From Isoetes taiwanensis (taxonomy: Eukaryota; Streptophyta; Lycopodiopsida; Isoetales; Isoetaceae), in NCBI GenBank assembly GCA_021234155.1, contig JAJEKV010000013.1, positions 3,964,028-4,028,027 of the forward strand: 64,000 nt of DNA. Direction: 5' to 3'. The notes beneath the pieces were generated by a model, which worked only from the letters and a program-made list of their open reading frames with translations, searched no databases and was not told where the DNA came from. A program made the position numbers and the translations under genes. Each line of letters starts with the position of its first letter. Position 1 is the first letter of the stretch. Below are positions 24,213 to 35,089 of this stretch, piece by piece.

Positions 24213-24699
24213 AGCTGTCCGCCCCTGTCCGCCTCTGTTCGCTACATCCATTATATACGGACCCAGTCTAAAGGTTCGATACCTTGCTTTTAGCTAAAAG
24301 GCTTTGCCTTATTAATAAACACCTATTTTAACTCTAATAAATCATATTTTAACTTTAGTTTGGAATTGGCCAAACCTGTTACTTGGTGTTGTTATGAAAG
24401 GAAGCAGAACTTCTTATTAATAGGTGCCAGAACATCTCATACTGACAGATCAAGAGAAGAAGGCTCTTCTTGAAAGATACAGTCTGAAGGAGACACATGC
24501 TAGTTCTGGTTATGGATCTCTGGCATGTGTTTACCATTCTAATTTATCTTCTCTGCAGCTTCCAAGAACGCAGGAAAGTGATCCTGGATTGAAACGTGGG
24601 CAAGTTGTGAAAATAATATGAGAAAGCGAGACTACAAGGAGAAACGTCCCATATCGGTTTGTTGTGTGAATAGCATATATGAATTCCAAAGTAGTGACT

Positions 24700-27139
24700 G
24701 AACCCTAATACCATATCTTACTTGATGAGAAATATATTTCCATTTTACTATTCCAAAATAACAACTGAACCCTAATACCATATCTTACTTGAAGAAAAAT
24801 ATACGCCCATTTTAGCAATAATGCATTACATAAGGCAAGGACAATGCAATGATAAATTCCTACTTTACAAGCCGAGTAGACATCATCATATTCACAAGCC
24901 ACGTTCATGAATATGGGCACATGCGCGATAAGATATTATTCTGCTCTTTGATAGTTTTCCTGTTGTCCATGATATTCGTTGCTTTAGATGATCCATATTT
25001 ACTTCGTGTTAGTTGATGATGTAATTTCCTTGTCAATTATAAGTAGACTGGATTAGTGACATTTTGACAGACTGTTGATATGACTAAAGATATCTTGGGT
25101 TTTAGTAAAAACATTTCAGTTTTAATGAAAGACTCTTGCTGCTTGATTTTTTTGAATATGAAGAATATCACATGTTCTCCATCCTATATGAAGGATATAT
25201 TCAAAACTCTAAAACATTTCACAAACTATCATCTTTATTCCTTACATGGACCAGGCCTCAAACCTATACAAGTTGTCCCCATCAAAAGAAGAACTCTGAA
25301 TTATTTGAATTCTTGATCTTAATGAAGGACATGGCAGTAGATTCGTAAGCTGGTAGCAAATTGTTCTAAGTCCAACAGTTTTTCTCCTCAAAATTGCAAC
25401 TTGTCTTCTTTCCTTCACTTTGATATTTGCACTTTCTAAGTCCATCATTGTTTAGAAGTTGCAACTGAGGTCTTCATTTTCATCCTTTTCGCACGAAATT
25501 GCTTCACCACTTCCAATGAGTAGAACTAATTTCAAAGATAAGCGGTAGAGTGAAGATGAACTATAGCGATAATATGACATGCATGCACAATAAAATTTGT
25601 TTGGTGTTTTAACAAGAAAATTAGTTGCACTTGCAGTAATCTTCATATTGACCAATAGTTAACAACCAACCTCAAATTGGAAATTTTATACTAAGTAATT
25701 ACTTGAGGTAACTAACGAACCAACTAATAAAAATGCTTCTTAGGTCATGTGGTCTATACTGCCAATCCAAGAATAGGTAGTGGCTCCCAAAACTAATGTG
25801 ATAATTTACGCCAAAGTATTGTATATGTAAGAGAGTATGCCATGTATTCTTAACGTTTGGAGATGCCAACAATAAGACTAGTTCACTAATCTATGACATC
25901 ATTGAATAATCATTCTTCCAGTTATAGTGGTTGTTTGTTATATTAGATAGATAGTTGTTATTATGATACGAAAATGCAATTTTGAAAAATGAAACTTGAT
26001 CTCTATAAAATTTATCTTATCTTATCTTATCTTATCTATGATGCTAATCGAACTACTTGGCCCTTTCAAGGTTTTCTTCCTTCTATCACAACTTTCTATC
26101 CTTTCCTCAAGCCTGTCTACTGTTAGTTTTAATTTTTTGATATTGAGTCCTTAAATATCCCAATAAATGGCCCATGAGCAAAAGCATCAGTCTTATGTGA
26201 AATTGTACTCTTGACAATGGAAATTGGTTCTCAACCACCACATTCTCAAGTTGCAACTAAAATGCAATGTTCAACTCATACTTTCACAAACCTTTTTCAA
26301 ACATAGAACATAATGATACAATCTTATTACATCTCCCTTCTCCCATGTTTATTCTTTCAAATTTAGCATGGTGTTTTATAGATGTATACAACTTCAGGGC
26401 TGCCTACAATATAATCATATTTATGCCCAGCAACACCAGGCGCCTCTTACTAGTCAAAACTCAATCTAAAGCATTAAAAAGATACTTTGTTGAATGCTAT
26501 ATACATTGATGAACTTCTGTCAGTTAGTTAATTAAGATTGATTTAGTTTACACTGGAACTTGAATAGAATATATTGAATTATTACCAAAATTATGTAGGT
26601 CATTCAGGTCTGGAGCGTAGCAGACTTTCAGTGTCAACTTACATTATGTATCTGTTGAGAATGTAACTTATGTAGAAATTCTGAGTGGAAGGAATCCATG
26701 CACAAATAGTTGGTTGTTTTGCTCGTATCCTAAGCCTAAGCCTTCTAAGAAAACATTATTCTTGAAGTACAAGGAATCCCCACAACATTTTTGTATTTTT
26801 CATCACACTAACAAATTTGTTTCATTGGTTAGTAAGTGCTAAAGACCATCAAAGCTTGTGTTAAGCGCGATTGGATTCATTCGGATCATTGGAATAACTA
26901 AATTGGAATTAGAATCAGATAGATGCCATTGCCACAATATAAATCCATCCTAGAAATTAAATCTTATCCGAACTTTCCAGTCCTTAATTGAGGGGATGTC
27001 TTGAAAGTCATATATGAACCTAATCTTAACTACGAATGTGAATTTATAATATAACTGATTATATGTGAACCCACATAACCAGGTTTGCCACATGGTGAAG
27101 GCAATCTAATTAAGCCCACTCTAATCCTCGATTACGGGG
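24700..27139. other. Unassigned A+T-rich sequence
   Basis: No gene was recognised. There is a short simple repeat of four to five TTATC units at about 26,008-26,036 and a local duplication of the phrase CACTTTCTAAGTCCA near 25,365 and 25,430. CCCTAATACCATATCTTACTTGA occurs twice near 24,700 and 24,770. Confidence 0.4.
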
Positions 27140-28590
27140 ATGGACGCTAAAATAAAAAAAATCACATTTCTTCCTGTCTTACTGGCTCCTCAATGTAAAA
27201 TGAGTAAGATCGTGTTGTGTATTGTCAAGAATTTCATCTGGGGTGGTACATCAGAAGGTGCTTTTGTTAAGATATCCTCTAAGTGCATTAAGCCGAAGAC
27301 AGCTGGTGGCCTTGGAATGTTGGACTTCCGTCTTTAAATTCAGGTCATGATCTCAAAGTTCATTTGGAGGCTCCTCCTTGGTAAATATGACTCTCCTAGC
27401 TTAAGGTTGGTGTGACAATCACTTCTGCAGTCTCTCCCCTTTCACAAGACAACTATCAAGCCTAGTCTCCCATGGGCTTTGTTGTACCCTCTGCATCCAT
27501 ATCCAAATGCTTCCCCATCCCTTAAAGGTCTGCTTGCTTCTTGGGATGCGGTTAGATCTTTATTCCATGTTAATCCCCAAGCTTGTGCTTCATTGTCAAT
27601 GTCATGCTGGTGGCTTCCCTTGCAAGGTACGCATGATCAGCAGCCTTTATGTGCACTTGTACATCCAAAGACCCAACGGCATTGGCGGCTAGCTGGGGTT
27701 TTAACGATTGCAGCTTGGTATGATTTTGGTCATCTTTTGTCATGGGAGGCTTTTCAGACGAGATTTCTATTATACAAATGGGATCGGGAAATTTGGGCTG
27801 GGGTGGCTGATTTTTTGCCATCCATTGTGCAGCAACCACAGGCTGATGTGCCTATTTGGATATGTGATGCATGTGTTAAGCCAGAGAAGTTTGTTTCTTC
27901 CACGTACAAGTTACTTTTGGATTGTGAGCCTCTCTGTCCATCCGGATAGTGGCATCTTTATAACCGTGTTCGGATGTGGACATGGGATAAATTGCTCCAC
28001 CCTAAAGTGTCAGGGTTGCGATGACAAATTCTCCATAGATGTGTTCGAGTGAATGTCTTGGTTCAATAGATGAACCCTAGAGTCTCAGATCGTTGCCCTC
28101 TCTGTGGCCAACGTGTTGAAACTATTGAACACTGCTTCTTCTTGTGCGATCATCTACAGCTTACTTGGGCGTGGTTGTTCACTCTTTTCAGTGTGTCTCT
28201 CACTAGCTAGGAGATCCTACTTGCACTTTATCCCCCTGTTTGGCCTAACTTGCGTAGGCGGGCATTTCATCTTGCTTCTAGTTGGATTTTGTGGTCTATC
28301 TGGCAGAGGCGACGTCTATGTATTTTTCAAGGTGCACACATCTCAAATCAGCAGCTTCTTCGTTGTGCTCAGCACAAGATCACTAAAGCTTATCGTTGCT
28401 CATCTCTAGCTGATGATAAAAAAGAGATAATTTAGCAGACGTATTTACGGTGTTCCTCTTATGTATAGACGGGTGTTTGTGCCTAGTTGGGTCAGCCTAT
28501 TCACTAGGGTTTTATTCCTCTCGGTGCATTATGTATTGCGCTTTTGTTCTTGTTAATAAAAAGAGTCTCACGTCATTGAAAAAAAAAACC
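27140..28590 (+). mobile_element. L1-type LINE 3' fragment
   Basis: The translation gives KNFIWGGTSEGAFVKISSKC and KPKTAGGLGMLDFRL, the block after RT in plant L1-like elements (NFLWGG...KPKxxGGLGI). A Cys/His motif RCPLCGQRVETIEHCFFLC (28,091-28,150) is the zf-RVT module. The end has AATAAAAAG and an A10 tract near 28,578-28,590. It is 5'-truncated and broken by frameshifts at 27,335 and 27,949. Confidence 0.85.
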
Positions 28591-28911
28591 CCTATTTCAA
28601 GCTTTAACGGAATGGGGCAAACTTTCACATTTAGCCACATTTCGAAAAACACACATAAACATCCCATAAACATTTCCGAAATGAAATGAGATGACATGTT
28701 TGAAACCAGGGATGATTTTTATTTTCCAGTCTAATGGTTGACAATTCGAACTCTTTTGCAAACCGATCTATTTTATGAAGGAAAGTGCCTTCCGGATGAA
28801 GTCCGAGCCAAAATAAATGGCAACACCTTTTATCAGTTGCAAAGTTGATTGCTGTAAGGGCCTTAAATTTGCACTTATTTTTGTCTCTCAGGAACCCAAG
28901 AAGACGTAGCT

Positions 28912-31036
28912 ATGGCTTCTATGCCCTTGTGCACAAAGGCTGGATTGGAGATAATGTTCGGTATGCTGCTTTTTTTTCTAAATTATCTCTTTTAATGTGT
29001 GCTTTATAAATATTTCATTTTCCATATAATGTTGACAGATCAATCACTAGATGTTACGCCTTGTAATATGCCACAGAAATCAAATTTTCTACCCATATTA
29101 AGAATATCAGATGTTTTGGAAACCAAACCTTATGAAAGCAAGGAAGATTTGTTACGCTTAGATGGTGGGAATGGTAGCTTCAATCTCTTTGTTCGACTTC
29201 TTAGAGAGAGTGGCAACAAAAAAACTCTATCTCAAGGTAAACGAATTCATAGCCACATCCTCAAACATGGTCTCAACCAACGCAAGTTTCTGGCAGATCA
29301 TTTGATAGGGATGTACCACAAATATGGATCATTATTAGCTGCATGTTGTGTTTTTGAACAAATGTCTAACGCAGATGTAGTTTCCTGGACTGGTATGATT
29401 GGAATATATGTTCATCATGGGCATTGTAAGGAGGCTTTACAAGTGTTCTGTGCAATGCACGAGCAGGGTATAATGGCCAACCAAATCACTTATGTCACCA
29501 TTCTCAATATCTGTTCTCAACCCTTATGCATAGCTCTTGGTAAACTTCTTCATGCTCAAATTATTCAGCGAAAATTTCATTTAGCATTAATTATTTGTAA
29601 TGCTCTTATCAAAATGTATACAAAGTGTGAGAATCTGAGAGATGCATGTGCATTATTTAATAGAATGATTTTGCACAATGCAATATCCTGGACAGCCATT
29701 ATTGGAGCCTGCACAATTATGGGGCATGGCAGCTTGGCTCTATGCCTCTCATTACAAATGCAAGAGGAAGGGATCATTCCAAATAAAGTCACGTATGTGT
29801 GTCTCTTAGATACTTGCGCCAGCTTGCAACTACTTGCAAAGGGCAAACAGATCCATTCCCAGATGCTTTGCTTTGGCATCAGCTCAGATGTTTTTGTTGG
29901 TACGTCACTTTTCCATATGTATGGGAAATGTGGGAATCTGAAAGACTCAGTTATGGTGTTTCTTAGAATGTATAATCGAAATCTTGTTTCATGGACTGCC
30001 ATGATTGGATCACATGGGCAGAATGGGAATGGCATGGGAGCTCTGTACTGTTTTTATCAAATGCTCCAAGAAGGTATGTCAGCAAATAAGATTTCTCTTG
30101 TCACCATTATCGAAGCATGTACAAAATTGGCTAATCTTGCTGTAGGTAAGATGATACATGCTAATGTGGTTGTCAATGGCTTGTATTTTAATACCATTAT
30201 AGTAAATGCTCTTATAAGTATGTATGGAACATGTTGTTGCCTAGAAGGTGCATATGCTTTATTTATGCATATGAGTCAGCAAAATGTGATCTCATATACT
30301 GCATTGATAGTCGCATACTCCCAAAATGGGAATGGGAAGATGGCTTTGCAACTCTTCCATGTCATGGCAGATGAATATGTGAAGCCAGATAAAGTTATGA
30401 TAGTAAGCACTCTTGATGCATGTACGAGCATATCAGATTGGGCACATGGCAAATTTCTCCATGCTTACACAGTTAATAGTGAACGCGACGCTATTGTAGA
30501 AACTGCCCTGGTTAACATGTGTAGCAAGTGTGGCAGCTTGCATGATGCATGTTGGGTTTTTGACAAGATGTATCGTCGAAATGTTGTCTCCTGGAATTGC
30601 ATAATTGCATCGTATGCCCAACATGGACATGGTTATGGAGTTATTAAACTCCTCCTACAAATGCAACAAGAGGGTTTAACTCCTGATGAATGTACTTTTA
30701 TTGGTATCCTCTCGCTTGTAGTCAGGCTGCGGGGTTTGTTGGATGAAGCCTTTCACTACCATGTCTCCTTGGTTAAAGATTATGACATGACTCCAAAGAA
30801 TGGAACATTATGGGTGCTTAGTTGATCTTCTTGGGCAGCGGGGCATTCGGAGGAGACACAACACATTATCAAGGACATGCCACTTGAACTCGATGTTGTG
30901 GTGTGGATGAGCTTCCTCTCCTCAGCCAGAACCTTTGATGACAAGCAGTGGGGTATGTCTTTGCAGAACATGCTCTTGAATTGGACCCTTTAAATGCAGG
31001 TCCATATGTCACACTGTCCAACATTCATGCTGTTTA
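28912..31036 (+). pseudogene. PLS-class PPR protein gene with a broken 3' end
   Basis: Such proteins bind organelle RNA, often for editing or processing. Exon 1 (28,912-28,960) starts ATGGCTTCTATG, giving MASMPLCTKAGLEIMF. A 78-bp GT-AG intron (28,961-29,038) follows, and exon 2 continues in phase. Exon 2 is open to 30,825 with a long PPR array: ADVVSWTGMIGIYVHHGH, NAISWTAIIGACTIMGHG, RNLVSWTAMIGSHGQNGNG, QNVISYTALIVAYSQNGNG, RNVVSWNCIIASYAQHGHG. From 30,800 the expected HYGCLVDLLG, ETQHIIKDMPLELDVVVW and FAEHALELDPLNAGPYVTL blocks occur in three shifted frames, ending at 31,036. The E domain is therefore frameshifted at least three times. A truncated 600-residue product remains possible. Confidence 0.85.
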
Positions 31037-31139
31037 AAGCATTTCCACATCTTATTCCTGTTGATTTGATGCCAATCATGGGAGATCGTCATTGCAGAGT
31101 GTGGCTGTAAGTTAACAATGTAAAAATGTCATTTAAATT

Positions 31140-32044
31140 TATTTGACAGGGAGTCAATCCTAGTTTCCACAATGTAGCACCAATATCCAATTTCAACAGA
31201 TATACCAGGAAGGGTAAAATTGGCACCCAACATGGGAATATCTAGTTACTCTTGTGGGGAAAAAAGTCCTTGGGCTATGTGCAGACTCTTCGGCGTAAGT
31301 GTAACTATCATGTCAACCACAGCAAGCTGATGATATGAGAGAAACCACAAGGCAGAAAGCATGTTATTCTACCAAGTTGCCATGCTGTGGATGTACTTAA
31401 ACAACAAATCAATTCTGTATGCACAAGCCATCTGCACATTTGTATCTCAATTGACATATCACCATAATTTGTTGACCAAAAAAACATGGTGATGTTTCAC
31501 AATTGGTTGCCCTCTAAACATGTAGGGACAGTCGACGAAGAAGCTTCATGGAAAATTGACATGCTTGTACCATTTGAACACTTGGAAAAGATATAGCAAA
31601 GTTTACTTCGGCTGCATTTGTAAGCAGAAATATATAGCATCCAATCAACATAATGTAGAAAATGTCCACAAATCCACCTTACAAACAAATCAAACCTCAC
31701 CATCAACTTCAGCAACTCAAATCCCTACAGCATCTTAGAGGTGATTGATAGGCATATGCATGAGTTGTACAAAAGCATTCACATTAGGTAGGAAAACAAT
31801 ACTAACTTCCACAGCACCCAAGGTACTGATTTCAAATTGAAAACGAGGATCCTCAATCTCAGGATCCGCAATCTCTTCATTTCGCTTGCGTTAGTAATCA
31901 AGGTACAATTTTCTTGTCAAATATCTTGAATGGTTGACAGAAAAGTACACACATGATAATTACCTACTTTGTACTTATCTAATGAATAAACAAGGTGTTG
32001 TCGAACAAAGGTTGCCATCATAGAGGGGTTAATGGAGGGGCAAC
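31140..32044 (+). mobile_element. Degenerate gypsy-type 3' region (tentative)
   Basis: No frame is open for long. Near 31,893-31,960 one frame reads SRYNFLVKYLEWLTEKYTH, similar to a chromodomain LVKWxGxPxExxTWE as found at the C-terminus of plant chromoviruses. The stretch ends in a purine-rich AATGGAGGGGCAAC just before TGTGACG, as a polypurine tract would. The assignment rests on those two features. Confidence 0.4.
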
Positions 32045-32590
32045 TGTGACGACCATACGGATATTCGTATCATACGAATATTATACTCGTATGTACAAAA
32101 GACGGTCGTCACACGGATGCAAAAGGGTAGTTGCACGAAGCAAGGTTTGAACTCGCAACCTTCCAATTGCGAGTCACACACCTTTGCCAAGTGCCCTACC
32201 AATATTTGTTAAAAATATTCTCTGTCTTTCTCATATGTGTGGCTGTTTCTAGGAGGTTCTAGAATATTCTAGAACCTACATGCATGCGCGACACTTGGCG
32301 TGATCTCATCCATTGGAGTGGCGCGATCCAGACCGTTGGCCTACATATATAAGGAGGCATCTCCTTCTTGTCGAACCATTTTGGTTCAATGCCAGTCTTG
32401 AGCCTTCTAGGCATCTGTCTCGTGTTCCTGCTTGCCTTCGGGCCATTGTACTCTTGATTCCTGTTCATATATTAGATTCTTTGTCGATCTTGGCGTATTT
32501 CTTCCGTATTTCTTGCATATTTTCCACATATTTCCTTGTTTTTGCATAGGTTCATGACAGTTTGAACCAGAATCCCTTACCGGTTCTTGC
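32045..32590 (+). mobile_element. Putative solo LTR
   Basis: It starts TGTGACGACC after a purine tract. TGTGACGACC at 32,045-32,054 and GGTCGTCACA at 32,104-32,113 are exact inverse copies. A TATA-like ACATATATAAGG lies at about 32,342-32,353, followed by a T-rich segment, as in an LTR promoter. The 3' limit is uncertain, and no second LTR is in the window. Another TGTGACG segment after a purine tract is at 43,953. Confidence 0.45.
32139..32201 (-). other. tRNA-like Pol III promoter sequence
   Basis: The minus strand has a box A-like TTGGCAAAGGTG (32,179-32,190) and a box B-like GTTCAAACC (32,144-32,152) at tRNA-like spacing. A T-arm-like stem GCGAG/CTTGC surrounds the TTCAAAC loop. There is no acceptor stem, so it is not a tRNA gene. 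Heads of plant tRNA-derived SINEs look like this. Confidence 0.4.
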
Positions 32591-32635
32591 CCGCTCTGAT
32601 CCTAAGCATTTTTTTTGCTCATATTTGGTGATTTA

Positions 32636-32957
32636 ACACCATTAAGTACATTCTCTCAAACCTTATAGTATTTTGCAAATCTCAATATACAGTATACAAA
32701 AACTTGTACATGCATACCCCACAAACGATGATCGCTATGTACGGTCCAGATCAAGGAATAAAGGGCAAATATGCCCATCTGACAGCTCTCGATGCCCGGA
32801 GTAACCCCCCGTGTGAATATGCACCCAAACCAAAGGGGGTTTAAGGGGGATTTTATTTTAAATGTGTTAAATGCAATGGTTTGTGTTAATAATGTTAATG
32901 GTAGTTGTGTGTTGATTGTTATATTAAAAAAAAATTTGGGCCCTTCGGGCCCTAACT
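32636..32957. mobile_element. MITE-like inverted-repeat element, copy 4 (left end lost)
   Basis: The interior (ACACCATTAAGTACATTCTC, GTACATGCATACCCCACAAA, TACGGTCCAGATC) and right end (CTCTCGATGCCCGGAGTAAC to AACAATCAACACACAACTACC in reverse) match copy 1 in the same orientation. It ends TTAAAAAAAAATTTGGGCCC, next to a GGGCCC-TTC-GGGCCC hairpin. Confidence 0.8.
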
Positions 32958-33413
32958 AAAGCAAACATAGGTAAACTTTTTGGGCCTAAATATTAATTAC
33001 TAAAAAGCACAATAATATCAAGATGAACAAATTATTTCCATTGCAAACAACTATGAGTACATTTTGTAATCTCAATTCCCTGCATTGCATACTAAGAGCC
33101 ACCCAAATATACGCAAACACATTGGTTACCGCTTATAAGTCAATGCAACATACCAAAAACCAGAATAAAAACTGTACAGACAGCAAATTGGATATAAACA
33201 TAAGCATGCAAAGGCACTGCAAATGCAAAGCTTGACCCCAAAGAGACAAACAGCAGGAAAGAAGCATTGCTTGATTCGATAGTGTGATTACTGCAGTTAT
33301 ATGGTGTCCCAACAAGATTGGACTAAAAACAAATATGACAATTGCAAACAAGCAGCATATCTGATAGTTCCAGCAATAGAATGAGAAAGATCAGGTTATG
33401 GATAGGCAAATAC

Positions 33414-34223
33414 CTGAAAATAAACATAAGCAACGTAAAAAAGTATCAAAAGAGGCAGGATTGCCCAAAGTGACACTGTATTCACAATGCCAATAAGCAC
33501 AAATGTTGACATAAGTTGGAAAAACATATTCAAAAACATGTTTGCCCACATCGCAACACTTTGATCAATATCGCCTGTGTTTTGCAAATCGATTTATTAT
33601 ACGACCAATCGGATTCGAATGGAAAAAGAGCATTGGAGCTCTTAATATTGATGTAAGCATACTGATATGAAGGCGTTGTGCAGCCGTCAGGCTTGACAAG
33701 ACAAGCCAAAAGGAATTGGATAATGTCACTGTTACCTGCATATTGTTGTCCACTAATGTAAAATTATGTAAGAAAAATGGAAACTTATCTAGAACTACAA
33801 ACGTACCTGGGCAAGCAATATTGCTGCATATATTCCATTGTAAAAGCCTGGACCATGAGTTGTAGGAACAGGGGTATCCGACCAGTAACTAAGCCAGTTA
33901 CTACTGCTTAGGCTAAATATTTCAGTCAGAAAATAACACATAGACAAAAAAAACACAACCCATAAGCCTCCCAGTGCCTTTGTATATCTGCAATAAGAGG
34001 GCGCTTTATCAACTCGTAATTGAAATGATCACTTCAGCTGTTGCAACATTACTGAAAAACACCCCAGCTAATGACTCCAGTCTCACGTTCCTCTTGCTTG
34101 ACAAGCACTGACTTTTTTCCTTTCTTCAACTCAGATTTTTCTTCCACTGGAGAAACTAAGTTATTTGCAGGAAGTACACCATTCGGACCACCGGCTTGAG
34201 CTTCAGAGGCCAGTGTTTTATGC
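33414..34223 (-). pseudogene. ABCC (MRP-type) ABC transporter, three middle exons
   Basis: Plant ABCC proteins pump glutathione and other conjugates into the vacuole. Exon at 34,053-34,223 ends the linker: KKGKKSVLVKQEERETGVIS. Exon at 33,807-33,987 reads [31 protein letters not shown] and [17 protein letters not shown]. Exon at 33,414-33,735 reads [61 protein letters not shown] and [13 protein letters not shown]. These form the start of the second transmembrane domain, in family order with GT-AG introns. After IINRFAK two bases are missing before [13 protein letters not shown], which shifts the frame. The first half and both nucleotide-binding domains are absent, so this is a gene fragment. 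Confidence 0.88.
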
Positions 34224-34289
34224 CTGTATATCCTTCACAGACATCTCTATAGGTAGGTGAATCTTCAGCCCCTGTGCAATCTTCAGCCC

Positions 34290-34957
34290 CATTTCATAAC
34301 ATTAACTGTGCATTACTTCGTACTCTGCAAAAACGCCAGATAAATATGAAGCTTCACTCTAAAACTTCTTTCTTGAGCGGGATGAGAAGCTATAGATCCT
34401 TGGTGAATCTCTTGGCAACATTTACCTTTTTTTCCAATGAATCGACATAGCTAGCTGCATAGAGTTTTATAATAGATTGGTCACCTCCGCAGCTTGATCT
34501 GTGCATCTGTTTGCTAAGCAGAATATTAAAATGTAGTATAACATGGAAAGCAAAGTATTTGCCCTAATCCGAAAAAACCACACGACCCAGAAACCAGATG
34601 CTCCCAGCATATGTCTCCAAAACATGTTCTGCCATAGCGACCTCAGTCTGGATCTTGCGAAGAAAATAAGCTGGAGGAATCGAACCTCCATTTAGCACCA
34701 TCGTTACTGTGAAGACAAGATGTGGCCCCGAAAACCTTGCCTGGAAGCCAGAACACTGAACTCCTCAAAACTGGAAGCTGGCTTTCTAAAAATGAACAGA
34801 TCCAGGGGCTTGATTAGAGGATATAAAGGAAATGGATGGCAAATGAAGAAATCATGAATCGATGTTAACAAGTTGAACCCTAAAAAAACCCTAAAAATAA
34901 TGGGAGGATATCCACCACAGGATTTGCCCCCTTTTCTAAAATCAACGGCTAACAAAA
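34290..34957 (-). other. Unassigned, with one possible exon
   Basis: On the minus strand about 34,565-34,690 reads IPPAYFLRKIQTEVAMAEHV and LETYAGSIWFLG without a stop. It looks like coding sequence but I cannot assign it to the ABCC family or any other. The remainder shows nothing recognisable. Confidence 0.25.
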
Positions 34958-35064
34958 GGGTGCACTCTAGAAATACTATTTAGTACACCCGGATGAATAC
35001 GGCCACCAAATCATATGAAAACCCTAGAGAACAAAAACAGAAAAAAAAACCCCTGTTATAATGC
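34958..35064. repeat. Dispersed repeat, copy 2 (partner at 23,948)
   Basis: This is the second copy of the GTGCACTCTAGAA...AACCCCTGTTAT.ATGCT segment, immediately before the gypsy fragment that starts near 35,090. Confidence 0.75.
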
Positions 35065-35089
35065 TGATATTATATCTATGGAGGAGGTT

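Larger units (their letters stand above)
16280..24668 (+). pseudogene. RPB5-like (RPABC1) RNA polymerase subunit relic, split by insertions
   Basis: RPB5 is the shared 24-kDa subunit of nuclear RNA polymerases. Exon 1 (about 16,280-16,470) reads SNRFYKIRQIVMQMLRD, then DYLVANVE, FRQKFGNKSKRADLVISKEK, as in RPB5 (RIRKTVMQMLRDRGYLVAD...KFGENMKREDLVI). Exon 2 (16,599-16,778) reads DLKVGMKIVKTYLKIMKA and GAILVIRTNLT. Exon 3 pieces (about 24,400-24,498 and 24,559-24,668) read [26 protein letters not shown] and [11 protein letters not shown], then after a stop ESETTRRNVPYRFVV. Damage: TAG at 16,291 and 16,387, a frameshift at the start of exon 2, a frame change near 24,424, loss of the IAKYY segment, and TGA at 24,619 where the family has arginine. 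The 7.6 kb intron holds a LINE, MITEs and an antisense transporter relic. Confidence 0.85.

Noticed and set aside
34665..34700. tRNA gene on the minus strand
   Set aside because: GGAGG-TTCGATT-CCTCC looks like a T-arm, but there is no acceptor stem, D-arm or anticodon arm upstream, and the sequence continues as a protein-like frame.
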